Assembly: GCA_002305535.1 (NCBI GenBank)
Contig: DBRE01000087.1
Span: 14,692-28,860, forward strand
Direction: 5' to 3'
DNA from: Syntrophomonas sp. UBA1376
GTDB lineage: Bacteria > Bacillota > Syntrophomonadia > Syntrophomonadales > Syntrophomonadaceae
DNA: 14,169 bases
This document shows, in pieces, positions 6,893 to 13,830 of this stretch. The notes beneath the pieces are model-generated. The model did not search any database. It was given only the letters and a program-made list of their open reading frames with translations, and was not told the DNA's origin. Positions within the stretch are counted from its first letter, which is position 1; each line of letters opens with the position of its first letter. A program made the translations under genes and the position numbers.

Positions 6893-7996
6893 TTATTTGG
6901 TGGGCCGCTTGTAAAAAGCTCCCCGTGTTACTCTAGCCGGTACTGGTTTGGAACGGATCATAATGTCAAACTCTTCACCGGGTTCACTCCATTGCCTGGG
7001 CAACAAGGCTAAACCAATGGGCTTACCAAAGGTAGGAGAATGAGCCCCGGAAGTCACGAAACCAATCTGTTCCCCATTTTTATATACTTCATAATGGGAG
7101 CGAGGTATTCCTTTACCTACCATTTCAAACTCTACTAGAACCCGGTCAGTTCCGCTTTCCTTTTGTTGGAGCAAAGCCTCGCGGCCTATAAAATCACCGC
7201 TGTCCAGCTTTACAAAAGTATTCAAACCAGCTTCCAGGGGAGAGATATCTGGGCCCAATTCCTGCCCGTAGAGCGGTAACTTGGCCTCGAACCTAAGCGT
7301 ATCCCGGGCACCAAGGCCGGCAGGAGCTATATCGTCACCACCGGCTGCCACAATGCTGCACCACATTTCTGCAGCCTGATCAGTCGGCAGGTATATTTCG
7401 AATCCATCTTCACCGGTATAACCAGTACGTGATATCATACATTGGATACCGGCCAGTTCCGCTTGGGGTTCAAACCAGAAGAAGCGGATACATGATAAGT
7501 CAGTGGTGCTGATCTTCTGCAGTATTTCTTGGGCTTTAGGACCCTGAACCGCGATCTGGGCATATTGATCAGACACGTTGGTAACCTTGACCCCTTCCAC
7601 AATATGACTGGTTATCCACTCATAATCTTTATCCACATTACTGGCATTGACCACCAATAAATAATGCTGATTCGAATAGCGGTACACTATGAGATCATCA
7701 ACTACTCCTCCATCGGGATAGCACATCAAAGTGTACTGCACCTGGTTATCCTTTATTCTGGTCACATCATTGGTCATCAGATATTGGATAAAAGCTTCAG
7801 CTTTTTCTCCGGTAATCAGTATTTCCCCCATATGGGATACATCGAATATTCCCGCCTGGGTGCGTACTAACTGGTGCTCTTGAATAATTCCGGTATACTG
7901 TACAGGCAGTTCCCATCCGCCGAAATCAATCATTTTGCCCTGGTGGTGTTTATGTACCTCATAGAGGGGAGTACGTTTCAACGCAGTGCTCACCAT
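6893..7996 (-). CDS. gcvT: Glycine cleavage system T protein (aminomethyltransferase)
   Basis: Transfers the methylene carbon from aminomethyl-lipoyl GcvH to tetrahydrofolate, giving 5,10-methylene-THF and releasing ammonia. The 367-residue protein has the folate-binding GcvT fold: the N-terminal TPLYEVHKHHQGKMIDFGGWELP, the FDVSHMGEI motif near 51-59, GGVVDDLIVYR with the catalytic Asp near 101, SRTGYTGEDGFEIY, and GLGARDTLRFEAKLPLYG. The C-terminal barrel ends with the usual RVTRGAFYK. The ATG at 7996 has an excellent AAGGAGGAG site. It is the first gene of the glycine cleavage module and follows the largest gap between genes (45 bases). That gap is too short for a glycine riboswitch, and none of its motifs are visible there. 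Confidence 0.97.
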   Translation of the reverse strand: MVSTALKRTPLYEVHKHHQGKMIDFGGWELPVQYTGIIQEHQLVRTQAGIFDVSHMGEILITGEKAEAFIQYLMTNDVTRIKDNQVQYTLMCYPDGGVVDDLIVYRYSNQHYLLVVNASNVDKDYEWITSHIVEGVKVTNVSDQYAQIAVQGPKAQEILQKISTTDLSCIRFFWFEPQAELAGIQCMISRTGYTGEDGFEIYLPTDQAAEMWCSIVAAGGDDIAPAGLGARDTLRFEAKLPLYGQELGPDISPLEAGLNTFVKLDSGDFIGREALLQQKESGTDRVLVEFEMVGKGIPRSHYEVYKNGEQIGFVTSGAHSPTFGKPIGLALLPRQWSEPGEEFDIMIRSKPVPARVTRGAFYKRPTK

Positions 7997-8022
7997 AGCT
8001 CCTCCTTTCTAAAAACAATGTA

Positions 8023-8051
8023 AATATAACTCAATTCTGATCTAATTTAAA
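8023..8051 (-). promoter_or_regulatory. Weak sigma-A-like promoter candidate before gcvT
   Basis: On the minus strand TTTAAA (8046-8051) and TATATT (8023-8028) are 17 bases apart, matching four and five of the six -35 and -10 consensus bases. Transcription would start roughly 20 bases before the gcvT ATG, leaving its ribosome binding site intact. The -35 box falls across the end of the phosphoesterase gene. The stretch is A/T-rich, so chance matches are likely; it is listed because it is the only gap longer than 30 bases inside the gene series. Confidence 0.25.
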
Positions 8052-8518
8052 GATAATACCATGGGAAAAATGCGATTGTTTTCCACATTGATGATGACAT
8101 AGGTTTCTTTCGGGTTTAACCCCCGTGGATAAGTGGGACTGCCTGGATTGATCAGCCATATCCCCTCAACCTCCTGACAGAAGGGAGTATGGGTATGGCC
8201 GAAAATTGCCACCTGGGCCTCCACTTCCTGGGCTCGGTAATAGAGGGACTGCAGCCCTCTCTTTACATATAATCGATGACCATGCGTCACAAAGAATTTC
8301 TTCTGGGCTAATTCGATCTGCCTTTCTTGTTGCTCTTCACCACGAGCATCACAGTTACCAGCAACGCTGAACACGGGTAGTTGGAGTTTTTCTTCTAAAA
8401 ACCGCGCATCTCGAACATAATCCCCGGTAAATATTATCACATCCACCTGTTGTTTTTTTATGGCCTTCAGGATCTTATCTACCTGCCCATGAGTATCTCC
8501 GGTAACCGCAATTTTCAG
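8042..8518 (-). CDS. ysnB: YfcE/YsnB-type metallophosphoesterase, apparent CUG start
   Basis: Cytosolic two-metal phosphodiesterase of the YfcE/MJ0936 family; the physiological substrate is unsettled. Reading from CTG at 8518 gives 158 residues, the normal family size, with all metal ligands: Asp8 and His10 in TGDTHG, Asp33 in FTGDY, Asn55 in AGNCD, His79 in THGH, and His108/His110 in GHTHTP. The nearest conventional start, a GTG at 8446, would give 134 residues and remove the Asp-x-His pair. Between the upstream in-frame TAG (8531-8533, also the rdgB stop) and that GTG there is no ATG, GTG or TTG. The CTG lies seven bases after a GGGGGG run and aligns with the family N-terminus. A point mutation from ATG, or a sequencing error, is the alternative. 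The rph-rdgB-ysnB order matches Bacillus. Confidence 0.88.
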   Translation of the reverse strand: MKIAVTGDTHGQVDKILKAIKKQQVDVIIFTGDYVRDARFLEEKLQLPVFSVAGNCDARGEEQQERQIELAQKKFFVTHGHRLYVKRGLQSLYYRAQEVEAQVAIFGHTHTPFCQEVEGIWLINPGSPTYPRGLNPKETYVIINVENNRIFPMVLSLN

Positions 8519-8525
8519 TTCTCTT

Positions 8526-8531
8526 CCCCCC
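8526..8531 (-). promoter_or_regulatory. Ribosome binding site supporting the CUG start
   Basis: A run of six G on the minus strand, partly in the rdgB stop codon, can pair with the CCUCC of 16S rRNA with one G-U wobble. It lies seven bases before CTG at 8518, a standard spacing, and 79 bases from the GTG at 8446, which has no comparable site near it. Confidence 0.5.
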
Positions 8532-9145
8532 TACCCCCTGGTTTGTGTATCAGTTAGATAATTTTTCAACACCGGCAGTATCTTCTGTAAGGCTGCCCCG
8601 CGATGACTAATATTGTTTTTCGCCCAGGCTGACAGCTGAGCGTAGGTCTGGTCATATCCACAGGGAACGAACAGGGGATCGTAGCCAAATCCCCCAGCAC
8701 CTGAGGGTATACGAATAATACGGCCCTCACACTCACCCCGAACCGTATGTAGGGAACCACTGGGATCGCAGAGGGCCATCACACAGACAAAACGAGCTGT
8801 GCGTTCACTATCAGGAACATCTTTAAGCAGTTCCAACAGCTTGGCATTGTTAGCTTCATCACTGGCACCTTCACCGGCAAACCGCGCCGAATGTACCCCG
8901 GGCTTCCCTTGCAAGGCATCCACTTCCAAACCAGAATCATCGGCCAAACTCAGCCAACCACTATTTTGAGCAGTTTCGCAGGCCTTTTTTACCGCATTTT
9001 CTTCGAAAGTGGTACCGTCTTCTTTCACCTCTGGCAAAGGCTCTATATCATCCAGAGTAAGAATATCTATCTCCAGGTCGGACAGCAGTTCCTGCAGTTC
9101 ACGCTTTTTATGCTGATTGCGGGTAGCCAGCAAGAGCTTTCTCAT
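8531..9145 (-). CDS. rdgB: XTP/dITP diphosphatase (non-canonical purine NTP pyrophosphatase)
   Basis: House-cleaning enzyme of the HAM1/RdgB family that hydrolyses dITP, ITP and XTP to the monophosphate and pyrophosphate, keeping deaminated purines out of DNA and RNA. The 204-residue protein has the N-terminal LLATRNQHKKREL nucleotide/phosphate motif, LADDSGLEVDAL near 67-78 with the catalytic acidic residues, HSARFAGEGASD, GAGGFGYDPLF and the closing ISHRG. Length is normal. Its ATG shares one base with the rph stop (TAATG), so translation is probably coupled. It stands between rph and the phosphoesterase, the same order as rph-ysnA-ysnB in Bacillus subtilis, which strengthens the assignment. 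Confidence 0.97.
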   Translation of the reverse strand: MRKLLLATRNQHKKRELQELLSDLEIDILTLDDIEPLPEVKEDGTTFEENAVKKACETAQNSGWLSLADDSGLEVDALQGKPGVHSARFAGEGASDEANNAKLLELLKDVPDSERTARFVCVMALCDPSGSLHTVRGECEGRIIRIPSGAGGFGYDPLFVPCGYDQTYAQLSAWAKNNISHRGAALQKILPVLKNYLTDTQTRG

Positions 9146-9867
9146 TAGGATTCCCCCAGAACCTGTTTTTGCTGCCTGATTAATTGCTGGATGCCTTGTT
9201 GGGCTAAAGCTAACAGGGTATCAAGCTCCTGGCGCTCAAAAGGTTCTCCTTCAGCGGTTCCCTGAACTTCTACAAAGGCTCCCCTACCGGTCATAACCAC
9301 ATTCATGTCCACGTCGGCTATGGAATCTTCCACATATTCCAAATCCAGCATTGGTTGTCCCTGAACTATGCCGACACTTATCGCTGCCACATAATCTTTG
9401 ATGGGCAGAGTCTCTATCAAACCGGCGGCATGAAGTTTCTGTAGAGCCAAATACAGGGCTACAAAGCTACCGGTGATAGCAGCTGTACGGGTACCACCGT
9501 CAGCTTGGATGACATCGCAGTCGATCCATATAGTACGTTCTCCCAAGGCCTGCATATCTACTACCGCCCGAAGGGATCGACCGATCAACCTCTGGATCTC
9601 TGAGGTTCGTCCGCTGATCTTGCCGCGGGCAGCTTCCCGGGCGGTACGAGTTTCCGTGGAAGAGGGCAAAAGGGAGTATTCAGCAGTTACCCATCCGCTG
9701 CCGCTGCCTTTTAGAAAAGGAGGTACCTTTTCTTCCACCATAGCCGAACACAGTACCCGGGTGTCTCCCGCCTCGATCAAAACTGATCCCTGGGGGTGCT
9801 TTACAAACCCGGTAGTCATTTTTACCGGCCGCATTTCATCGTTCTTTCGTTCATTTGGTCTGCTCAT
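9145..9867 (-). CDS. rph: Ribonuclease PH
   Basis: Phosphate-dependent 3'-to-5' exoribonuclease that trims the 3' trailer of tRNA precursors; family members form hexameric rings. From the ATG at 9867 it is 240 residues, the standard size. Visible motifs are the RPNERKNDEMRPV start, GDTRVLCSA, GSGWVTAEYSLLP, the SEIQRLIGRSLRAV helix with the conserved Arg, DGGTRTAAITGS (phosphate-binding), and DLEYVEDSIADVDMNVV with the catalytic acidic residues. A longer reading from 9912 adds 15 residues that do not look like the family; the ATG at 9867 is preceded at five bases by GGAGGT (9873-9878) and is preferred. The single-copy RNase PH domain distinguishes it from PNPase. It overlaps rdgB by one base. 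Confidence 0.97.
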   Translation of the reverse strand: MSRPNERKNDEMRPVKMTTGFVKHPQGSVLIEAGDTRVLCSAMVEEKVPPFLKGSGSGWVTAEYSLLPSSTETRTAREAARGKISGRTSEIQRLIGRSLRAVVDMQALGERTIWIDCDVIQADGGTRTAAITGSFVALYLALQKLHAAGLIETLPIKDYVAAISVGIVQGQPMLDLEYVEDSIADVDMNVVMTGRGAFVEVQGTAEGEPFERQELDTLLALAQQGIQQLIRQQKQVLGES

Positions 9868-9908
9868 AATGTACCTCCAAAAAATATCGTTATACTTGTC
9901 ATTAGTAT

Positions 9909-10445
9909 TCATATATCGGGGGTAAGATAGACAGACTTGCCCCGGACATCAATAGCGACTATGCAAGGGAAATCCTCAAATTCCATTTTAAGCAAAGCCT
10001 CCGGCCCCAGCTCCGGGTAAGCTACCGTCTCCACCGCCTTGATCTTCTGGGCCAAATAGACACCCGCGCCACCCACGGTAGCCAGATACACAGCTCCGTG
10101 CTTTTTCATGGCCTCTATAACCTGCAGACTGCGGTCCCCTTTGCCGATCATCGCCTTGAGGCCTCTTTGCAGTAAAGCTGGAGTATAAGCATCCATGCGA
10201 CTGCTGGTGGTAGGGCCAGCTGATCCGATTATTCTGCCCGGCGAAGCCGGACAGGGTCCGACATAATAGATTATCTGACCATCTATGTCAAAAGGAAGCT
10301 CCCCATTCGCTTCCAGAGCAGCGATCATTTTTTGATGGGCAGCATCCCGGGCTGCGTACACAGTCCCTTGCACCAGGACTTCGTCCCCTGCGTTCAACTC
10401 TTGTAGAGTATTGCCATTCAAGGGTGCTCTGAGAATATGAGTCAC
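9909..10445 (-). CDS. fumB: Fumarate hydratase, beta (C-terminal) subunit, class I
   Basis: Swivel-domain subunit of the two-chain [4Fe-4S] fumarase that interconverts fumarate and malate. From the GTG at 10445 it has 178 residues. Family motifs are LNAGDEVLVQGTVYAARDAAH near 17-37, YYVGPCPASPGRIIGSAGPTTSSRMD, KGDRS, and VGGAGVYLA near the substrate site. The longest reading starts at a TTG at 10469 that overlaps the fumA stop (TTGA) and has no ribosome binding site; GAGGAGG at 10453-10459 lies seven bases before the GTG, so the shorter start is preferred. Tartrate dehydratase beta subunits are close relatives, so fumarase is the likelier but not the only reading. The class is oxygen-sensitive and typical of anaerobes. 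Confidence 0.92.
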   Translation of the reverse strand: MTHILRAPLNGNTLQELNAGDEVLVQGTVYAARDAAHQKMIAALEANGELPFDIDGQIIYYVGPCPASPGRIIGSAGPTTSSRMDAYTPALLQRGLKAMIGKGDRSLQVIEAMKKHGAVYLATVGGAGVYLAQKIKAVETVAYPELGPEALLKMEFEDFPCIVAIDVRGKSVYLTPDI

Positions 10446-10452
10446 CAGCAGG

Positions 10453-10459
10453 CCTCCTC
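10453..10459 (-). promoter_or_regulatory. Ribosome binding site that fixes the fumarase beta start
   Basis: GAGGAGG on the minus strand ends seven bases before GTG at 10445 and lies downstream of the TTG at 10469, so it can only serve the internal GTG start. Confidence 0.7.
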
Positions 10460-10465
10460 TCCGTG

Positions 10466-11308
10466 TCAAATAGTCACCACAGCCCGACGGGTCGAGTGAC
10501 AGTTGAGACTCACTGCTACCGGCAGGCTGGCGATGTGAGTCGGAAATACTTCCATATTGACCGCCAGGGCAGTTGTATCTCCCCCCAGTCCCTGCGGGCC
10601 AATGCCCAGCTGATTGATATCCTGAAGAAGCTGGGCTTCCAGATCAGCGATGCGGCTATCAGCATGAGATCTGTTGATGGGTCTCAAAAGCGCCTTTTTG
10701 GCTAAAAGACAGGCTTTCTCCATGTTTCCGCCCAAACCAACTCCTACTATAATAGGTGGGCAGGGATTGGCATTGGCTATTTTTACAGTCTCTATAATAA
10801 ACCGGCGCACTCCCGGCCAGCCATCGGCCGGTTTCAACATAGCAGTACGCCCCATATTTTCACTGCCAGCTCCTTTGGGAAATACGGTAATAACCACCTG
10901 GTCACCCGGGGTCATCTCCAGGTGGACTACTGCCGGAGTGTTGTCTCCCGTATTTACCCTTTCCAAGGGGTCTTTGACCATAGAGGCGCGGAAATACCCT
11001 TCCAGGTAACCTTCCCGCACCCCTTGATCAATAGCTTCATATAGATCACCACCGGTCAACGATACTTCTTGTCCCAACTGTATCTGAATGGTAACCAGAC
11101 CGGTATCCTGACACAAAGGCATATTTTCAATCTGTGCCAGGTGGGCATTTTCCAGAAGAATTTCCAACAAGCGGCGCGCGCGAGGAACGGTTTCCTTGGC
11201 GCAAGCCTTTTGCAGACCGTCCAAGATGTCTTCGGGAAGCTGAGTATTAGCCGCTCTTACAGCTTGCTTTACGGTTTCCTTTATTTGCTCTACCTTAACG
11301 ATTCGCAT
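10466..11308 (-). CDS. fumA: Fumarate hydratase, alpha (N-terminal) subunit, class I
   Basis: Fe-S cluster subunit of the two-chain class I fumarase, paired with the next gene. The 280-residue protein has the three conserved cysteines expected to hold the [4Fe-4S] cluster: Cys66 in MPLCQDTG, Cys183 in NPCPPIIVGVG, and Cys270 in LNCHSTRRA. It also shows NTGDNTPAVVH and PKGAGSENMGRTAML. The length is normal for the split alpha chain (the fused E. coli FumA is about 550 residues). The ATG at 11308 has GGGGGA about five bases upstream. It ends beyond the beta-subunit ribosome binding site, so the pair should be translated together. L(+)-tartrate dehydratase alpha is the main alternative. It probably supplies malate/fumarate interconversion in an anaerobic partial TCA pathway. 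Confidence 0.93.
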   Translation of the reverse strand: MRIVKVEQIKETVKQAVRAANTQLPEDILDGLQKACAKETVPRARRLLEILLENAHLAQIENMPLCQDTGLVTIQIQLGQEVSLTGGDLYEAIDQGVREGYLEGYFRASMVKDPLERVNTGDNTPAVVHLEMTPGDQVVITVFPKGAGSENMGRTAMLKPADGWPGVRRFIIETVKIANANPCPPIIVGVGLGGNMEKACLLAKKALLRPINRSHADSRIADLEAQLLQDINQLGIGPQGLGGDTTALAVNMEVFPTHIASLPVAVSLNCHSTRRAVVTI

Positions 11309-11321
11309 GATTTCCCCCTGG

Positions 11322-12062
11322 TTAAATCTGCACGGTTAAATCGGATGCGGCCATGATTATCCGACCCTGGTATTCCGGCTGGATCTCCTGCTGCAAAGCT
11401 TCTGGATGGTATTCTGGCCAGAAATGAGTTGCCACTAAGATCTCAGCTCCGCTTTCTCGAGCCAACTGACCCGCCTGAGCCGTAGTCATATGACCTAACT
11501 GCCTGGCAAATTCGCCATCGGCTATCCGTAAACTGCATTCGCACAACAAGAGTTTTGCTCCTCTGGCGGCAGCGACTACTTGCTGATCATAACTGGTATC
11601 AGCCGTATAAAACAGGGATCGGTTCTGATAGCTAACCTTAATGCCAAAGGTGGGCATAGGGTGAGTTACCGCCAAAGCCTGGAACTGCATATCACCGACC
11701 GTATAATTGCCCTGATCCGTCAGAGGAATAACCTGGAGTTCTTTCATTTGGGCAAAGGCTTGGTAGTGATGTTTCGGCTGGTCAGGCATATAGACCGGAA
11801 GTGGTTCAGACCGGCTACCGGCACGCAGCGCCCCCCCTATGCTATGACGAATGGCGAACAGATCCACATAGTGATCAGGATGAAAGTGAGTGATGATGAG
11901 GGCATCCAGTTGCTCTGCCGGTAGCCAACGAGCCAGCCTGGAACACACTCCATGCCCGCAGTCCAGCAGCAGATGAGCGCTATCTGAAGATACCAGGTAT
12001 CCGGAACAAGCTTCTAAAGCACGTGGATAAGGTGCCCAGTATCCAATTATCCTGAGCTGCAT
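11322..12062 (-). CDS. YhfI-like metallo-beta-lactamase-fold hydrolase
   Basis: Putative zinc hydrolase of the RNase Z-like branch of the MBL superfamily, most like the uncharacterised Bacillus YhfI. From the ATG at 12062 it has 246 residues: IIGYWAPYP near 5-13, LLLDCGHGV near 31-39, the metal motif HFHPDH at 59-64, AVTHPMPTFG, FYTADTSYD, LLCECS, GHMTTAQAGQLA and ATHFWPEY, covering the usual metal-binding positions. It lacks the extended exosite arm of true tRNase Z, so tRNA 3' processing is unlikely. A longer frame from 12104 would overlap the upstream gene by 38 bases. The chosen ATG sits ten bases after GGAGGG and four bases after the activator's stop. Substrate unknown; a phosphodiesterase role is only a family-level guess. 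Confidence 0.88.
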   Translation of the reverse strand: MQLRIIGYWAPYPRALEACSGYLVSSDSAHLLLDCGHGVCSRLARWLPAEQLDALIITHFHPDHYVDLFAIRHSIGGALRAGSRSEPLPVYMPDQPKHHYQAFAQMKELQVIPLTDQGNYTVGDMQFQALAVTHPMPTFGIKVSYQNRSLFYTADTSYDQQVVAAARGAKLLLCECSLRIADGEFARQLGHMTTAQAGQLARESGAEILVATHFWPEYHPEALQQEIQPEYQGRIIMAASDLTVQI

Positions 12063-12066
12063 AGGT

Positions 12067-12816
12067 TCATATCCCTCCAAAAACACAGCAACCGATAGCC
12101 CCATTATATTGGGGGTCTGGTAGTCGTAATACCTGTCGGCCGGTTTCCCGAGCCAAAATATCTGCTAAGGCTTTATTCAAAGCCACTCCTCCAGATAGAA
12201 CTAATAAGTCGCTGTCCATCCTTTTCAGTAAAGGAGCCAAGCGGTGATAGAGCGCATAATTCACTCCCGCCGCCAACTGTGGCAGAGCGCAGCCTTCCAC
12301 AATACGAGCTACTAATTCAGTTTCACCAAAAATAGCACAGGTGGCATTGATCTCCGCCGGATCCTGGTCATAGCGGGACAGTTCTTCCAGACTGATATCC
12401 AATACAGCCGCCATATTTTCCAGGTAGCGTCCCGAACTAGCTGCACAGCGATCATTAGTAATAAAATCAGCCACTTTTCCATCACGTACCAGGATCACTT
12501 TGGAATCCTGACCGCCAATATCTACCAGGGTAAATGATTGTCTTTGGCTCTGGAATACCGCCCCCAGGGCATGGGCCTGGATCTCGGGTATCTGACGGGC
12601 ACCGGTTATAGATACAGCCATTTTCCCGTATCCGGTGGCAATGACTTCATCCCCGCTCCAACCGGCCTCTTCCAGATCAATCTGCAGCTGACCATCGTGC
12701 ATACGGCCATACTGACGATAGAATCCAATAGTATCGCGCATTTCCCGGCGAGACACAGTTCCCTTCTGCATTTGAATCAGCTTCACCTGGCGGGAGCCTA
12801 AATCAATGCCAATCAT
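12067..12816 (-). CDS. 2-hydroxyacyl-CoA dehydratase activator-type ATPase (BadF/BadG/BcrA/HgdC family)
   Basis: ASKHA-fold ATPase that uses ATP to push a low-potential electron from a [4Fe-4S] cluster into a partner protein. From the ATG at 12816 it has 249 residues, close to the 260 of HgdC. It shows the phosphate loops GIDLGSRQVK at 3-12 and VDIGGQDSK at 98-106, LSGGVALN, and two single cysteines, Cys124 (NDRCAASSGR) and Cys160 (ATCAIFGE), placed like the pair that holds the bridging cluster between HgdC monomers. A longer frame from 12882 runs back over the upstream gene; GGAGGG at 12823-12828, six bases before this ATG, decides the start. The dehydratase-like protein directly upstream is the likely electron acceptor. 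Confidence 0.92.
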   Translation of the reverse strand: MIGIDLGSRQVKLIQMQKGTVSRREMRDTIGFYRQYGRMHDGQLQIDLEEAGWSGDEVIATGYGKMAVSITGARQIPEIQAHALGAVFQSQRQSFTLVDIGGQDSKVILVRDGKVADFITNDRCAASSGRYLENMAAVLDISLEELSRYDQDPAEINATCAIFGETELVARIVEGCALPQLAAGVNYALYHRLAPLLKRMDSDLLVLSGGVALNKALADILARETGRQVLRLPDPQYNGAIGCCVFGGI

Positions 12817-12829
12817 ATACAGCCCTCCG

Positions 12830-13804
12830 CTAGCCCAACATATTGATAAAAGCTTCCAGGCGCAAACGACTGCGCGCATCAACTTTGCCTGGTTTATCTC
12901 CCTCCAGAGTCAGCAAGGGTAGTCCCAGCTTCTGGCGGAAGATCAGATCCTCGATCTGACGATAACAAAAAGTTTGGGTATAATGAATGATCCCCTGCAC
13001 CTGGCGCTGTTCCACCTGGGCCTTAATGTCAGCTAGCCTGGCAAAAGCGCCATAGGGATAAGTATAGCAAATATACTGATCAACCATATTTTCAGTCTGG
13101 TAAGGCATAGAAAACTGCCGCTGCACTTCATTAAATACTACCCGAGCCCCCATCGACTCTAGAACTTGATAGAGATCGGTAAAAATAGGCGGCACCCCGA
13201 TGTAAGCCAGGCGCACTTTACCGCTTTCCGGTTGCCTTTGCCTAGCTTCCATAATAAGTTTGTCCATTTCCACCGCAAAACGGTCGGGGTTACCCTCAAA
13301 ATCACTGGTAGATACCAGTTTAAGATGGTTTTCAAAGCTGCTGACCTGATCAGACTTCCAGGTCAGGTCATCCCAGATCCAGCATAAGCGCCGTATTTCA
13401 TCCAGCCGCTTCTTTTCCCTTTCCACCTCGGCTTCACTAACACCGAAGCGATCCATCAGCTTGTAAAGGCTGGCTCGCAGACCCTGAGGATCACGATCAT
13501 AGGGAAAGGCAAAAGGGATCATATCCATTCCCTGCAATTCCAGAGTCTCCATCAGAGCCTGGGTATTGCTGCAGTCCCCATGCATTACCGCTATGACTGA
13601 ATCTATTTCAGTAGTCAAGGCGGCCGTATACAGTCCCTTTATCCAGCCGCAGGTGGTACGCGGATAGCCGGCTTCTTCAGCCTGGTCAGCCATTTGCTGC
13701 GGGTGGTTTGCGCCGATAAAAAGATTATTTAGATCAACCGGTTCTTGGCCTGCCGCCAGCAGAACTTCTACCGGTATGGTGGTGGTAAATCCAACTCTCC
13801 CCAT
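12830..13804 (-). CDS. 2-hydroxyacyl-CoA dehydratase D-component (HgdB/YjiM)-like protein
   Basis: Fe-S protein of the HgdB/FldC/BcrC superfamily. Classical members pair two related subunits to dehydrate 2-hydroxyacyl-CoA, and a double-cubane cluster protein (DCCP) branch works as a homodimer on small substrates. This 324-residue chain starts MGRVGFTTTIPVEVLLAAG and has cysteines at 52 (TTCGW), 78 (HGDCSN), 141, 246 (ICYTYPYG) and 280 (TQTFCYRQ); those at 52, 78, 246 and 280 sit in family-like contexts and are likely cluster ligands. It is shorter than HgdB (about 380). Its activator follows directly, but there is no second subunit, CoA-transferase or acyl-CoA dehydrogenase alongside. The ATG has AAGGAG eight bases upstream. 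The superfamily is secure; the reaction is not known. Confidence 0.85.
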   Translation of the reverse strand: MGRVGFTTTIPVEVLLAAGQEPVDLNNLFIGANHPQQMADQAEEAGYPRTTCGWIKGLYTAALTTEIDSVIAVMHGDCSNTQALMETLELQGMDMIPFAFPYDRDPQGLRASLYKLMDRFGVSEAEVEREKKRLDEIRRLCWIWDDLTWKSDQVSSFENHLKLVSTSDFEGNPDRFAVEMDKLIMEARQRQPESGKVRLAYIGVPPIFTDLYQVLESMGARVVFNEVQRQFSMPYQTENMVDQYICYTYPYGAFARLADIKAQVEQRQVQGIIHYTQTFCYRQIEDLIFRQKLGLPLLTLEGDKPGKVDARSRLRLEAFINMLG

Positions 13805-13830
13805 GATTACAACTCCTTGAATACTAAACC

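Noticed and set aside
8012..8034. Alternative promoter TTGAGT-17-TAGAAA before gcvT
   Set aside because: The transcript would begin inside or after the gcvT ribosome binding site, so it could not serve the gene.
7997..8041. Glycine riboswitch upstream of gcvT
   Set aside because: The gap is only 45 bases, A/T-rich and lacks the aptamer helices.
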